Positions 22,745-34,185 are shown, counted from the stretch's first letter. The stretch is 64,000 nt of DNA from Margaritispora aquatica (GCA_007644065.1 VJWN01000013.1:1178001-1242000); one strand, 5' to 3'. Notes: generated by a model from the letters alone, not told the origin. Translations and numbers: made by a program.

Positions 22745-23579
22745 TCACCGATATATCCCATCGAACGGTCGAGTATCTGTAAAGCAGGAATCCCACACCT
22801 CATTTACCACTTTGACGGCATGTACATCGTCCTTGCACGCAGGCCTGCTCATCACCGACCTAACCGCTCGTTCACGGACGCAATTCTGTAGTTGTTGTGT
22901 GAGCTTCCAGTTTCCCCTCGTAAAGAATTCCCTAGCCCATCTGCACTCTCCACTCAGCGTCGAAGCTCGAATCTGCCACTTCCCATTAGCGTTTCTCCTC
23001 TAAAGCATTACTACCCCAATCCTCAGAGCAAAATAGAAACAGCAAACATACTTCCGTACAAGCCGCATGCCTCAAGTCCGCCCAATCGACCTTCCACCTC
23101 AAATGATCCCACGCATGCACCATCTCATGCGCCAGCGTATCCTCCAAATGCTTCCGATTCCGCATCTCATTCGCACAGATCAAAATGCCATGATCAGGAC
23201 TAAATCCACCACCCTGCCTGACCCAATTCCCCTCGTCGTCCTGCCTCGTAATGCATCGCTTGCACACCACGTTCGTGGGTCCCAAGTCCCCATTCAGCTC
23301 CGAGATGTTCTTCCGCATGAAGATCACCGTCGGCGAGTAGCTGAAGCACCAATCGCGCCACTCGTTGCACTTGGCCACGTCGCGCTCCTCATTTGCGGCG
23401 TACAAGGACTCGCGGTATCGTGCTGTGCCGTGATGTGTCATTTTCCCCGTGAGTGCGTTGAACATGTTCGCCCAGTTTGAGGCCGCGGGATCGTAGCCAG
23501 ATTGCGCAGGGTCATTGGTGAATGGATCATCCTTTTGGGTGGGAGGCTGAGGAATGGTTTCTGAGCTTGGAGGAGACAT
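22745..23579 (-). CDS. ATP23: Mitochondrial inner membrane protease ATP23
   Basis: Two minus-strand exons, 23579-23052 and 22972-22745, give 251 residues. The zinc metalloprotease motif HEMVH is at residues 151-155, within [20 protein letters not shown]. Cysteines are spread through the chain ([31 protein letters not shown]), a hallmark of Atp23, which folds in the intermembrane space by the Mia40 route and has no cleavable presequence. After splicing, exon 2 supplies [16 protein letters not shown], then [19 protein letters not shown] and PFDGIYR, the conserved C terminus. Atp23 processes the Atp6 precursor, assists F1Fo assembly and degrades Ups1. A longer upstream frame begins with GTG or TTG and was not used. 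The start lies 285 bp from the divergent glutamate kinase gene. Confidence 0.93.
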
Positions 23580-23864
23580 GTTTGTGGTTGTGGTGGTGGA
23601 AGGGCGTGAGGCGCAATGGTTTGTGGAGTGAGGTGTAGCCAAGTTGATTCTGGCGATGTCAATACAGACAAGGACTTTTTGGGGAAGCTCGCAGGCGGTG
23701 AACTGTTTTGGGTGTGAGACATGGGATATTCTGCCAAGCGAGGTCGGGCTCACCCCAGTCATACCCAATATAAATTTCTATTTGGTCACCTTTGCTAGAA
23801 GTGTCAAACTTCACAATATATCACATTGATTTTCTACTTTACTATAAAGTGAGGGCAAATCAAG
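23580..23864. promoter_or_regulatory. Divergent promoter, ATP23 / PRO1
   Basis: The 285 bp between the two opposed start codons must serve both genes. The segment near 23820-23850 is AT-rich. No specific operator is recognised. Confidence 0.6.
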
Positions 23865-25594
23865 ATGCGGGAAAAGGGCCACAAACCACTGACGATTGTC
23901 ATCAAATTAGGTGAGAATTCCAATTGCAGATTTCATGCACACCGTCTCATGGCTAGCTAAGCTGACTCAATGAATAGGAACAAGTTCAATTGTGGATGAG
24001 AAGACTCATCAGCCTTTACTTTCTACCCTTTCACTTATTGTTGAAACGGCGGTCAAGTTGCATCAAGATGGGCATAAAGTCATTATTGTCTCTTCAGGTG
24101 CTATTGGTGTTGGGCTAAGGAGAATGGATTTGGACAAGAGACCAAAGCATCTTCCTAGAATACAGGTTTGTGTTCATCTTGTGGAACCAGAAGTCATATT
24201 TTGACTGTTATGAAGGCTTTGGCAGCAATAGGACAATGTCGTCTCATAAGTCTCTGGGATAGTTTGTTCAGCAACCTCAGACAACCCATTGCACAGATCC
24301 TCCTCACAAGAAACGACATCGCCGACGTAAGCTACTTCCTTTATGAGAATCCTAAGTCGAGAGTGACTAGCTAATCATTTTAGCGAACACAATATCGAAA
24401 TGCACAAAACACTTTTGCTGAGCTCCTTGAGATGGGAGTCATTCCCATTGTCAACGAGAACGACACAATTGCCGTCACAGAAATCAAGTTTGGAGACAAT
24501 GATACCCTCTCTGCTATCACAGCAGCTATGGTTCACGCTGATTATCTCTTCCTTATGACCGATGTTGATTGTCTGTACAACAAAAACCCGAGGACAAATC
24601 CTGATGCTCAAGCCATCGAGGTGGTAGAAGACATCACAGCATTACAAGCAGATGGTAAGTCCTTCTCACTCCCGATTTTCCTCTCGATACCATAAGACAG
24701 GTTCTTAAACGCGAATTGCAGCTAACGAACCCAGTCTCAAGCGCAGGCTCATCCCTAGGCACAGGAGGAATGTCCACCAAAATCGTAGCCGCCCGCCTCG
24801 CCACCTCCGCTGGCGTAACAACAGTCATAACACGCTCCTCCAATCCAGGAAACATAGCAAACATAGTAAACTACTGCCAATCACTCAAGCCACCCCCTCA
24901 CACACACACATCAAACCTCACCCCTTCGACCTCATCTCTCCCATCCACGCCCCCATCCGGCATTATCCCCGCCGCCACCACAAGCGCCCCTCTCGACCTC
25001 CCCATAAGACCAAAACTCACAGCTCCGCTCCACACGCGCTTCATCCCCTCACCGCACCCGATCCGAGACCGCTATTTCTGGCTTCTCCATGGCTTGGCTC
25101 CGCATGGCACGATTTACATCGATGCTGGTGCGCACCGCGCGCTGGAGAACAAAGCTGGTCTGTTACCCGTGGGAATCATAGATGTATCAGGCACATTTGC
25201 ACAGCAAGAAGCTGTGCGTCTCGTAGTCGTTGAGCGCATTAAGCCTCCATCTACCACTGCTACCACTGCCACCGCTGCCGCCGACACGCTCTCCCCCTCC
25301 GCATCATCGACCTCCCTCCACGGTACTGGCACCGGCACCAACACCGGAACTCACACACCCACGTCCAACTCTCATCCCTCTTCCCCACCACCAAAGCTCT
25401 ACACAGGCCCCGGCATCGAAGTGGGCCGCGCGCTGGTGAACTACAGCGCCGCGGAAATCATGCGCATCAAGGGCGTGCGGAGCTCCGAGATCCACGGCTT
25501 GCTCGGCTACGCTGAGAGCGAGTATGTGGCTTTGCGGGAGAACATTAGTTTTTTCGTGAGGGAGAGTCGGCCTGTTAGTCCGAGTTTGGAGTGA
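23865..25594 (+). CDS. PRO1: Glutamate 5-kinase (gamma-glutamyl kinase) with PUA domain
   Basis: Five exons, 23865-23910, 23978-24165, 24216-24326, 24384-24654 and 24735-25594, give 491 residues. The amino-acid-kinase fold opens with [14 protein letters not shown]. It continues with [73 protein letters not shown] and [20 protein letters not shown]. The final exon carries the PUA domain ([19 protein letters not shown], then [20 protein letters not shown]). Two Ser/Thr/Pro-rich inserts are unusual: about 45 residues between kinase and PUA, and about 50 inside the PUA. The enzyme phosphorylates glutamate in the first, proline-feedback-inhibited step of proline synthesis. The last intron ends at CCCAG after a CTAAC branch site; the earlier TTGCAG would break the frame. 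Confidence 0.94.
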
Positions 25595-26318
25595 GTGAGG
25601 TTTGAGGGGGCAGGGAAGGTAGGTGGGTGCGAGGATGAGGATGGAGGATGGAGAGAGAGAGGGAAACCGAGATGGGAGGATTAAGGATGGAATGGTATGG
25701 TATGGGAATTGAGGGATGGTGGGATGGCGTTTATAGATCTGCTTTACACATGCGGGGAAAAAAGTAAGGACTAAGGATGAGTGATCGCAAGCGGGAGAAG
25801 CAGATGAAGGGGGGGAGGGTTTTGCTTAGGATAAATCATCAAATCCAACAAGTGAAAGGACAGAAGAGTGCTTACTGCCTAGCTATGAGAAAACACCGAC
25901 AGAGGTAACAGATATTCGACATAAGAGCGACGAGGAAGTGAAAATTCATGTTCATCAAAGGTGAAGTGGTGGTTCTAGATCAGATCCGTGAATTGCAGAC
26001 GTGTATCAATTTTTCTTGCTACTTTCTTTGTATTTCGTGGCCTTCCATCCCACGAAGCGAGACGAGACAGGTCAGGTCAGAAAAGCTCATGAACTGAACG
26101 CCAATACCGCGTGTTTGTCATATCTCAACCCGTGTACTCTCCATGTAGACAAAGTCGAGCCACACCAAACAAAGCCAGATCCTTCACTTCTCCCAAAACG
26201 CCAGTGTTGAGAACACACTCACGAGATCATCCTTCCAACACGCGCTACATTGCGCACCATCATCAAAACACAATCGAACAGTCCTTCACCAAGTACTCAT
26301 TTTTAACCTACACAATCA
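25595..26318. other. Intergenic between two convergent 3' ends
   Basis: About 720 bp, purine-rich at first (GGATGGAGGATGG-type repeats at 25630-25720). It should contain the two 3' UTRs. No gene seen. Confidence 0.5.
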
Positions 26319-28169
26319 TCACCGTGCATCCCTCTCCCTCGGGGAGTCACTACTAGCCGTAATCTCCTCAAACTCCAACTCCCACTGATCGACCTCCTTA
26401 AACTTCCTCGCCGCCCTTTTTAATTCCTTTCCCAGCCGCTTCTCCATCTCCTGACTGTTCTCCGAGCCCTCGACCTCCTGTGCCCTATCATCATCGTCCG
26501 GAATCGGCGCGAGGCTATCATCTGCGTCGACCTCGCCATCGACTTCGTTGTTTTCCTTGTCCGAGACTGGATTGGCCCGAGAGCCATAGGTGCGTTTGGT
26601 GAGTGGTACTTTGGCTTTGGCGACCACGGTGGTCTTGCCTTTGGGGGCTTTCTTGGCTGGAGGATGCGAGGCGCGAGATGCGGCGTTACCGCGCCGTGAG
26701 CGAGGCCGAACAGCAATATGAGAGAGCTCGTCATCATCAGGGTCGAGATGCGAGATATCCACTTCGTCTTCGGAGCTGGGTATGTCGAACGGATCTCGTG
26801 CAGCGCGCCTCCGTCGACGCGGGAGAAGTGCATGCAGTTGAGCCGTTGAGAGGGTGCTGGGAGGGAGAGGCGCTGAGCGCTTTGCTACAGGCTTGCTGGG
26901 TCGTCGGTTGGGGGAGTGTGTTAGTGATGGAGGTGAGGAGATGGGCGAGTCTTGGGTTCGTGGTTGTGGTGTCTTGTTGCGGAGGGTGCGGCGGCTGCGT
27001 GAGACTGGTCTCCCTCTCGATGGCTCTGGGCGCGTTCGAGTGGGTAGTATGGGGCTGGGTGGTGCACTTGAGCTGCTGCTTCGTGGAGGGGCCATGGTGT
27101 CACTGAGGATTTCGGGCGTGCGAGGTCTTGCTTCTATAGATGGGAGAGGGTAATCGTCATTTTCCATGTCCTCATCCGCTTCTGAGTCTTGATTTTCCTC
27201 CTCTAGTCCCGTTTCTGTAGATGGGATAACTTCCTCTGCTGAAGCGGGCTTGGGGGATGGTAGCATTGGGCTTGATTGTGGCACCTGGATAGTAGCAGGA
27301 CCTAGTTTGCGTTTCCTGGACGCAGCTGAGGATGGGACTGAAGAGCTTGACATGGTCTTATTCTTTGATAAGTTCAATGGCGTAGATTCATCGTCTGGAT
27401 TGAAATCGTCTTCCTCTTCATCTCCATCCTCATCCTCGTCATCATACTCGGGTCGTTGTGACTGTGGTTTCTGTGCTGTTCCTAGAATGCTTGGCTCTCT
27501 TGCCCTCCGCTTGAAATTTGCAATCTTCATCGCTGAACCAACATGCGCCGGAGTACCCATCTGTAACGCCATACTGCTAGGAAGAACTGGTGCTGGAGCT
27601 CGAGTCACGCTCAGTTCCCGTTGTTTCCTCTTGGGCTTTGCGCTGCCCAATACTGATGCATGCCTTCTGCCGACGGTGCTCAATCCATTATCCTGTGCCA
27701 GATTCGATTCAACACTGCTAGATCGATCTCGAGTAGCTCCTCGCCCCAAGATACTCTGTTGGCGCGGCCTTCTCTTGAACTGGCCAATCTTGAGGACTGA
27801 GCTTTCGATTCCTGGCGTTGCCCGCTCCCTTCTTCCTGTCTCAATTGATGGACTGCTGGAGGTCTCAATATGCTCTGCCAGCATTGTGTCTACATCCCCG
27901 CTGTTTGCACCGAGTTCTGTTGGATTTCGCGCGTTGTCTGGAGTCTGGTTGCGCATCGGTGTCGCATTCGCTGCTTTGCTTCCAACAGCTTTCTTCACGT
28001 GTCGCACACTAGTGACAGCTCTATCCTCCGGATCGCTGACATCGTACAGATCATCAAAAGGAGCCTTTGGTAGCAGTATAGGCGCTGCTACTTGCTGTGT
28101 AGCTTTTGCGGGTTTCCCTCGCGGGGCTGGCGCCGATGGCGCGACCTTGGTGCGCTTTGGACGAGGCAT
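26319..28169 (-). CDS. Disordered, charge-patterned protein with duplicated FKRR motif
   Basis: A single exon of 616 residues starts at ATG 28169. The whole chain is low in hydrophobic residues and rich in Ser, Pro, Arg and Asp/Glu. Two copies of one short motif stand out: LKIGQFKRRPRQQSILGRG at residues 126-144 and MKIANFKRRAREPSILGTA at 214-232. Identical positions are K-I-x-x-F-K-R-R-x-R-x-x-S-I-L-G. A strongly acidic run follows at about 242-260. The middle is Ser/Pro-rich with many S/T-P sites, and the C terminus has Lys/Arg clusters and a predicted helix (EKRLGKELKRAARKFKEVDQ) ending in an acidic WELEFEEITAS. Such a layout fits a nuclear, chromatin- or centromere-associated protein regulated by phosphorylation, but that is inference. 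I do not recognise the family. Confidence 0.75.
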   Translation of the reverse strand: MPRPKRTKVAPSAPAPRGKPAKATQQVAAPILLPKAPFDDLYDVSDPEDRAVTSVRHVKKAVGSKAANATPMRNQTPDNARNPTELGANSGDVDTMLAEHIETSSSPSIETGRRERATPGIESSVLKIGQFKRRPRQQSILGRGATRDRSSSVESNLAQDNGLSTVGRRHASVLGSAKPKRKQRELSVTRAPAPVLPSSMALQMGTPAHVGSAMKIANFKRRAREPSILGTAQKPQSQRPEYDDEDEDGDEEEDDFNPDDESTPLNLSKNKTMSSSSVPSSAASRKRKLGPATIQVPQSSPMLPSPKPASAEEVIPSTETGLEEENQDSEADEDMENDDYPLPSIEARPRTPEILSDTMAPPRSSSSSAPPSPILPTRTRPEPSRGRPVSRSRRTLRNKTPQPRTQDSPISSPPSLTHSPNRRPSKPVAKRSAPLPPSTLSTAQLHALLPRRRRRAARDPFDIPSSEDEVDISHLDPDDDELSHIAVRPRSRRGNAASRASHPPAKKAPKGKTTVVAKAKVPLTKRTYGSRANPVSDKENNEVDGEVDADDSLAPIPDDDDRAQEVEGSENSQEMEKRLGKELKRAARKFKEVDQWELEFEEITASSDSPRERDAR

Positions 28170-29941
28170 TGGAGCTTGATACGAGTGATAATATATCTGA
28201 GCAGAGTATTATCGTCCTAGATGGTGTTTTCTATCGCATTCCTGAGTCTCGTGGGCGGGTTTGTGGATTTGGTTGTGGGGGTTGGGGAGGAAGCTTCACT
28301 CGACGCGTCTACGCGACTTTCACGATGTTTTGAAGCTAAGGAAGATCTGCGTCCCTCAGCTACCTTCCTTACCTTAAGCTACCTAGCGAGAGGTCTTAGG
28401 GTTATGGGACTTGGACCTTCATTGACATCATCACAACCTCACCACAATAATAACGATAACAATAATAAGTACAATTAACTCGAGAAGTATTTTGAAGCAA
28501 GTCAAACTTATCTGTTATGTTGTTTTCATTTTGCGATTTACCTTTTTGGCTGATGTTTTTTTTTTGTTTTCCCAATAATCCAATATCAAGACTATTTCTC
28601 TTCTCATGGTAATTTGTCCCGGTAAGATCTCACCTAAGGTAACCTACTATGCATCTTCAAGATATATTGAGCATCTCAGCTTATTCTTTTGCACACAATA
28701 TTACTACATAGTATGCAGAAACTGACTTTCTACCATTTTTTGCCATTGCTTCTTACATCAATTTCTCTGTTTGAGTACTCCTGCTTTTCTTTTCTTTCCT
28801 TTTCTTTCTAGTGAACTACAAAACTCGCCTAAAGTCTAATATCTCATCTCGATGTTAGTGTTCCAATTCCCTCAAGCTTACTCAACATGCACATACTTTC
28901 GGTCAAGGAACAATACAAAATATCTTTGGTGTCCTTCGAATTTTACCCAATGTCTGGTCTAGTAGCTATCAAAGTCGCTGCCTTGCTTACAAGCAAGATC
29001 GTTTAGCGACGAATTTGTAATATGTTTTTCGGCTGACTGGTAGGACAGTATATAAGGTAGCTTCTTACAATGCCATCTGGAGAAAGCTTCCGAGCAAGAC
29101 TACCATGATTGTGTCAAGCCTGAACCCAAAGGTTACAACCAAATAATGTCAGCTACAGAGTACCATTGCCCTTGCCATCGCCATTGCCACTCGACACCTC
29201 AGCTGCAGCGCGTGACTTACCTTAACCTGTTAATGCTCGACAACCAGGACGTCCCAGCTAGGTGGAAACAGCCCGAAGATTAAGCTTCCCGGATCTACAA
29301 TGGTTGCGTTGCATTTCTCCATTATGAGCTTTCTTTCTGCTCTTGTATTTATCAAGATTTACTGGATATTGCCTATCATTTCTTATCACGGGCCCTCCCT
29401 CGCAAGTCAGAATGATCAGAAGAAAGATGCCTCGGTGAAATGCCTACCTTGCCTGGAGGACACAACAAGCAAAACCTGCAGCTTCCCCCCAACGGAATCC
29501 AACGAAAGAACGAATGAAGAAATGTTTCAAGTTGATGCTCACCTATCAAGGCTCTCATGCATCATTTTCTATCCAGTGAGAGGCGAAACAGACCTTGGTT
29601 CAACGGTTCGCACGGTACACTAGTACTAACTCGTACTGTAACTTGCAGAGTGGCGTCTCGCAAGCCCTGAAATAGCATCGAGGCGGAGTCACTTTGACGA
29701 ATCGCCATGTGCCCTTGGAGGAACTTGAAGCCTGGGTCGACGAAAGAAAGACTGCAGGACTGCCGATAAACCTTGCTGCATGAAACCAGGTGATGGGATC
29801 CGGAGTCTCTTGCTTCCTGTCTCTTCTCCATCTCGAGATTCTTGTCCTCCAACGCTGAACATCGAATTGTTGTTGAGATTGTTGAGCCTCATGAAGAAGA
29901 AATTATCGTGTGGCGGGGTCCAAGATAAGGTTTAAGAAGCG
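28170..29941. other. Intergenic between two divergent genes
   Basis: About 1.8 kb holding the promoters of the disordered protein (minus) and the lipase (plus). A plus frame at 29300-29623 has a hydrophobic start but no ATG-context or domain support. No tRNA or repeat family is recognised. Confidence 0.45.
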
Positions 29942-31860
29942 ATGGCGATCTTTGGACGATCCAAGAAGAGCCAGCCGACAACATCGATAACACCGCTTCA
30001 ACTCCAGGTGCAGTCCTCGAATCATCCCTACCAGCACCAACATCAAAACCAACACCTACAATCGAACAATCGGATCCAGCATGCAAATGGACAATGGGGA
30101 TATGTTGGGCAGGGTCCCAGCCATATACAAACTTTTGGGCAACCGCAGACACAAGGCTGGATGATAGCTCCAGTGCCTCTCCAATATCAGCCGGTATTAG
30201 TACAGCAGAGTTATGTGGTACCTCCTCCTCTGCCGCAGAGACCATATCAAAATGGAGCAAATCCGAGCACAGTTAAGCTATCTGCGGTGCCCAATTCTCT
30301 CGCCAATGACAACTCGAAGGCCGATGTCCAATATATGAACGATGAAGCACTTGCACTACAGTCTCAATTGTTGAGCCAAGATGCAGGACTGTGCGAGCTT
30401 ATATCATCAAAGTTGAACAATGTCATTACTCTCATAGATGAAGAGAGGTTTAGCGGAGACGAGAGGGAGTTGAGCGTGTTTCCGGCGCCCGCGCCTATGC
30501 TACAGCAACAACAGGAGACAGGAATTAGGGAACGAGGTTTTGGAAATGGAAAATCAAAAGGAATGGTGAATAATAAAGTATCTTCGGCATTGACGAGTAC
30601 GAACTACTTTGCAAAAGTGCACTTGTATGCCAATTCCAGGCTACCACCAAATTTCCCCCCCATGAAGCTGTAAGTGTATACTGCTTAGCCAACATTTCAA
30701 TATTAATCAGTTCTAGATATATGTCAACTTTTCCATTACTAGGACTCGCAGCAAAATATTCTGAGCACGTATATTCAAAACCCGCAGGCAAAGAAAAGGA
30801 GACGCATGTGGAGTCAGATTGGAGATCTGGCACCAAGGCTATGGTTATCAAAAGTGTTCCAATGGATGACATGAATACGATAGTTTTCGCAATTCGGGGA
30901 ACGCAATCTTTCATGGACTGGGCAGTCAATCTGGACTCGGTTCCAGTTTCCCCAGAAGGCTTTCTTGTAAGTATCTCATTCCTATTCTGTGACCCTCGCT
31001 AAGCAAATCAGGATGACTCTGGCAACCTATGTCATGCAGGATTTCTGACAGTCGCCAAAAAGATGATCAAACCAGTTGCAGCACGTCTGCGCTTCCTTCT
31101 AGAAGAGGATCCAAGCCGGTCGAACTGCTCGCTCCTAATTACGGGTCATTCAGCAGGCGGAGCCGTTGCATCACTACTCTATTCCCACATGCTCGCAACT
31201 AGTAAGGAAGCCGAATCTGAGCTTAACGTCCTCACTGGATTCTTTAAACGCATTCATTGCATAAGCTTTGGAGCACCACCCATCTCACTTCTACCTCTCA
31301 AAACACCAAACACCCCCGCGCTCCGCAAATCACTCTTCTATTCCTTCGTCAATGAAGGGGACCCCGTCCCCCGCGCAGATAAAGCCTATGTCCGCTCGCT
31401 CATTGACCTCTACTCGTCCCCGGCGCCTAATCAATCCTGTATTCAAGCCCTCACGCCGCTTAGACTACAACCCCTCGCTAACAGCCTCGCCAAATCCAAA
31501 TCCAAATCCTCTCTCGCACTCAACCTGATCCGACCGCCGCCACCCAAGACTGCTAAAACAGCCCCGCCTGTCCCCATTGCGCCATTATGGCCTATCCCTG
31601 AAGCCACACTCAGTAATGCGGGCCGTGTAGTTCTTTTGCGCAGTGTGCAACGGTATGAGAGCCATCCAACGACAACGGGGAAGAAGAAGAGCGAGAAAGA
31701 GACTACGAGGGAGCTGATGGATCAGGGTGTTGTGGCGCAGATGGTCTCTGATGAGTTATTGAGGGGTGTAGTCTGGGGCGATCCAGTGTGTCATATGATG
31801 AAGCTGTATGCAAGGCGTATTGAGGTGCTAGCTACAAATGCGGTGATGGGACGGTCGTGA
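29942..31860 (+). CDS. Class 3 lipase-domain protein
   Basis: Three exons, 29942-30669, 30717-30966 and 31012-31860, give 608 residues. The first 240 residues are a Gln/Pro/Tyr-rich disordered tail (NHPYQHQHQNQHLQS and PPPLPQRPY), with no signal peptide. The lipase domain follows: LLGLAAKYSEHVY, NTIVFAIRGTQSFMDWAVNL, and the nucleophile elbow LLITGHSAGGAVASLLYSHM with Ser373. The acid candidate is Asp443 in SFVNEGDPVPRADKAYVRSL, and the His candidate is 587 in GDPVCHMMKLYARR. GHSAGG in place of GHSLGG is a conservative change. Intracellular fungal class 3 lipases of this layout probably act on membrane lipids or stored acylglycerols. Between acid and His there is a 60-residue Lys/Pro-rich insert. 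Substrate is not predictable. Confidence 0.88.
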
Positions 31861-32424
31861 GGCGATGAATTGTTTTGGGTCTGGTGCATGGTTCGGCGTT
31901 TTTGGCTGGGAAGTCGAGGTTTCTTTCGTATATACCCACATTGCTTTTGAACACAAGGATTAGTTACTGTATTGTCATCTTGGTGTTGAAAGATCTCCTT
32001 CATCTGCAAGGCTTAGATATAGGCGACCTAAAATCGTTTTAGAACTATATGTTTCCCTCCATAAAGTATCTAGTTTCTTCTCTTCAAACCTGCTTTGATG
32101 ATAAAAGGTGAAGGGAGAATTCTTTCATACTTTTTTTGTTTGATTTAGGTAGCATTAAGTTGAGAGCCTAGCTAATTTATAGTAGTTTTACTTTGTGTAA
32201 CAGTCTGCATATGAGATTATTTTCAATATCCTCAACACTTGTCTAAGCAAAAGCATCAATTGCAGCTAGTGCTGCAAGGTTAGCAATGCAAACAAACGCC
32301 TTTCATTGCCTTTCTACCTCAGCCTAATAAGAAAACTTTAATATAACTAGAGACTACCCGATCACTCAGACTCTTACCACTCATTACTTCAAACTCATAT
32401 CGAAATCATAACCCATTCTTCAAA
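31861..32424. other. Intergenic; promoter of the VWA gene
   Basis: About 560 bp. A pyrimidine/adenine-rich leader (32370-32424) precedes the ATG, which is typical of fungal 5' UTRs. No gene seen. Confidence 0.5.
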
Positions 32425-34185
32425 ATGGCACAACCACAGAGCACCTCAAGCATTGGCGAGATGGGAATCTGCATTGCCATGGACACTTCAGGAAGCACAG
32501 CTGGTGCCACACTCAGAAATGAGATCCATTTCGTTGATCAAATTTTGTCGCTCATCAACCCCAACAGCCAAAAGTCCTTCAAAGTACTTCCCTGGTCGAC
32601 TGTTGCAGTAGCCCCCATTTTGCTTCCTGAAAACAGAGCCGCTCTTGATTTGATCAAGTCCGGCAGTGGAACTTCGCCTTCTTCCCTGTATCGACACACC
32701 GAATGCTTAGCAGCGTTGAAAGAATGCGAAATATGGTTCTTGTTCACAGACGGCATGATCGACGATGCTGAAATGCATCACTTCACTGAGAGAACTACCG
32801 CGAATGGCTTGCATGGCAAAGCAGTCGTCATTGTCATTTTTGGCAGCAGAGCAAGCGTCACACCTTGCGATGCTGACATCTCAGTCGGACTCGCTACCTA
32901 CGCTCTCGCAGCAAACAGCCTCCTCATCCACATAGACATCTATGACAAGCAACCTACCATCCTCCAAGCAAAAGGCTGCTTCAAGGCCCTCCTCACCGAT
33001 AGCACAAACCCTATCCTCGACGCACACCTCCGCTGGGATGACCTCCCCAAGCTCCACTTCCCAGCCTTTCTTCCCCTCCAGATCCCCAACCCGCAAGCCC
33101 TAAAACCCGACGAAATGGCTCTCGACGACGGCCTCGTCATCCGCCTCAGAGACATGTACGCCAACAACCTCGCGCCCGCCGTGCTCGCCCAAGTCAGTGA
33201 CACCCAGCACCTCAAATCTCTCGTCATGGCCGAAGTTGCGCGCGGCAAGGGCAAGGAGCTTGAAGCTTGGCTCGCCTCACAACACTTGGCTATCCCACCA
33301 CCGCCCGCTGTGCGCCCCGATGTCGACGACAAGGCCAAACTAGCCCTCGAGCGTCTCTTCCAAGCCATCGGCAACGAGGTGGCCGAACCTTTCCTCCGGA
33401 TTCACAGGGAAGCGCTCGCTGCGGCGCATCAGGAGAACTGGAAGCAATTCAACCGCGTGTTCGAAGAGTACGAGCAGGTTGTTGAGCACAGGAACATGTC
33501 TAACTCCAGATTCGGTACAGGCGGGAAACACTCCCGCTCCATGCGGACCTCCTCGAGCCACACAGGCGGCAAAGCCATGTCCAATCCCGCCTACTCCTCC
33601 GCCTCCGCATCCGAGTACGTCGTCATACCCGCCGAGAAAAACGACACCTGGCTCCCGGGCTTCAAGTCCCCCAAGCAAGGGGCGCGAGCCAAGTCCTCGT
33701 TCTCCGGCCGATGCGATCTCTGCCACACCACCACATTCCTGTGCTTGCTGTTCAAAGCCCTCCCTGAAAACGCGGTCGCGCCTAGGGGTTCGAAATCCCC
33801 GTTCCCGTCCGCGGAAGCTACATGTCATGTCCCCATCCTCGACCTCCTCAGCACAACCATCGTGTGCGATGCGTGCGCGCACCATCTTCTCGCGTACTAC
33901 GCCGACGGTTCTGGGGACGGAACTTCGCAGCTCGGCGACATCGTCGCGGCGGTCGCGTGCGTAGGGCTCGATGTCGAGGGCAATGCGGCGGCGTGGATGA
34001 GGGCGCTGGATGGCGTGTGTAAGGGCGGGGTGAGGATCGAGGATTTGGCGAAGTGGCTTTTGGCGGTGTTGCAGTGGGAGGGCAATGTGAAGGCTGCGGC
34101 GGGCATGAGGGGCGATGCGGGGCTGGATGGGTGGAGGGATTTGGTGGGGTGGGTGAGGTTTGAGGTGGGGAGGTTTTGTGCGTGA
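32425..34185 (+). CDS. VWA-domain protein with C-terminal Cys pairs
   Basis: A single exon of 586 residues. The N-terminal 200 residues form a von Willebrand A-type fold. CIAMDTSGSTAG carries a perfect MIDAS D-x-S-x-S (D20, S22, S24), and strand EIWFLFTDGMIDD supplies the later metal-site Asp. A helical middle section follows. The C-terminal third has two C-x2-C pairs, CDLC at 430-433 and CDAC at 481-484, the second followed by HH at 486-487, which could bind zinc. Intracellular VWA proteins usually act as metal-dependent adaptors in complexes; the partner is unknown. There is no signal peptide. The first third of the gene has ordinary codon use, whereas the last two thirds strongly prefer G/C third positions, which suggests a locally GC-rich segment rather than transfer. 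Confidence 0.8.
   Translation: MAQPQSTSSIGEMGICIAMDTSGSTAGATLRNEIHFVDQILSLINPNSQKSFKVLPWSTVAVAPILLPENRAALDLIKSGSGTSPSSLYRHTECLAALKECEIWFLFTDGMIDDAEMHHFTERTTANGLHGKAVVIVIFGSRASVTPCDADISVGLATYALAANSLLIHIDIYDKQPTILQAKGCFKALLTDSTNPILDAHLRWDDLPKLHFPAFLPLQIPNPQALKPDEMALDDGLVIRLRDMYANNLAPAVLAQVSDTQHLKSLVMAEVARGKGKELEAWLASQHLAIPPPPAVRPDVDDKAKLALERLFQAIGNEVAEPFLRIHREALAAAHQENWKQFNRVFEEYEQVVEHRNMSNSRFGTGGKHSRSMRTSSSHTGGKAMSNPAYSSASASEYVVIPAEKNDTWLPGFKSPKQGARAKSSFSGRCDLCHTTTFLCLLFKALPENAVAPRGSKSPFPSAEATCHVPILDLLSTTIVCDACAHHLLAYYADGSGDGTSQLGDIVAAVACVGLDVEGNAAAWMRALDGVCKGGVRIEDLAKWLLAVLQWEGNVKAAAGMRGDAGLDGWRDLVGWVRFEVGRFCA

Noticed and set aside
27250..28179. 309-codon plus-strand frame
   Set aside because: It lies antisense to the 616-residue disordered protein. 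Its translation has no domain, while the minus frame is twice as long, starts with a good ATG and has an internal motif duplication.
33340..33885. 181-codon minus frame and overlapping plus frames inside the VWA gene
   Set aside because: Shadow frames caused by the high third-position GC of the real gene.
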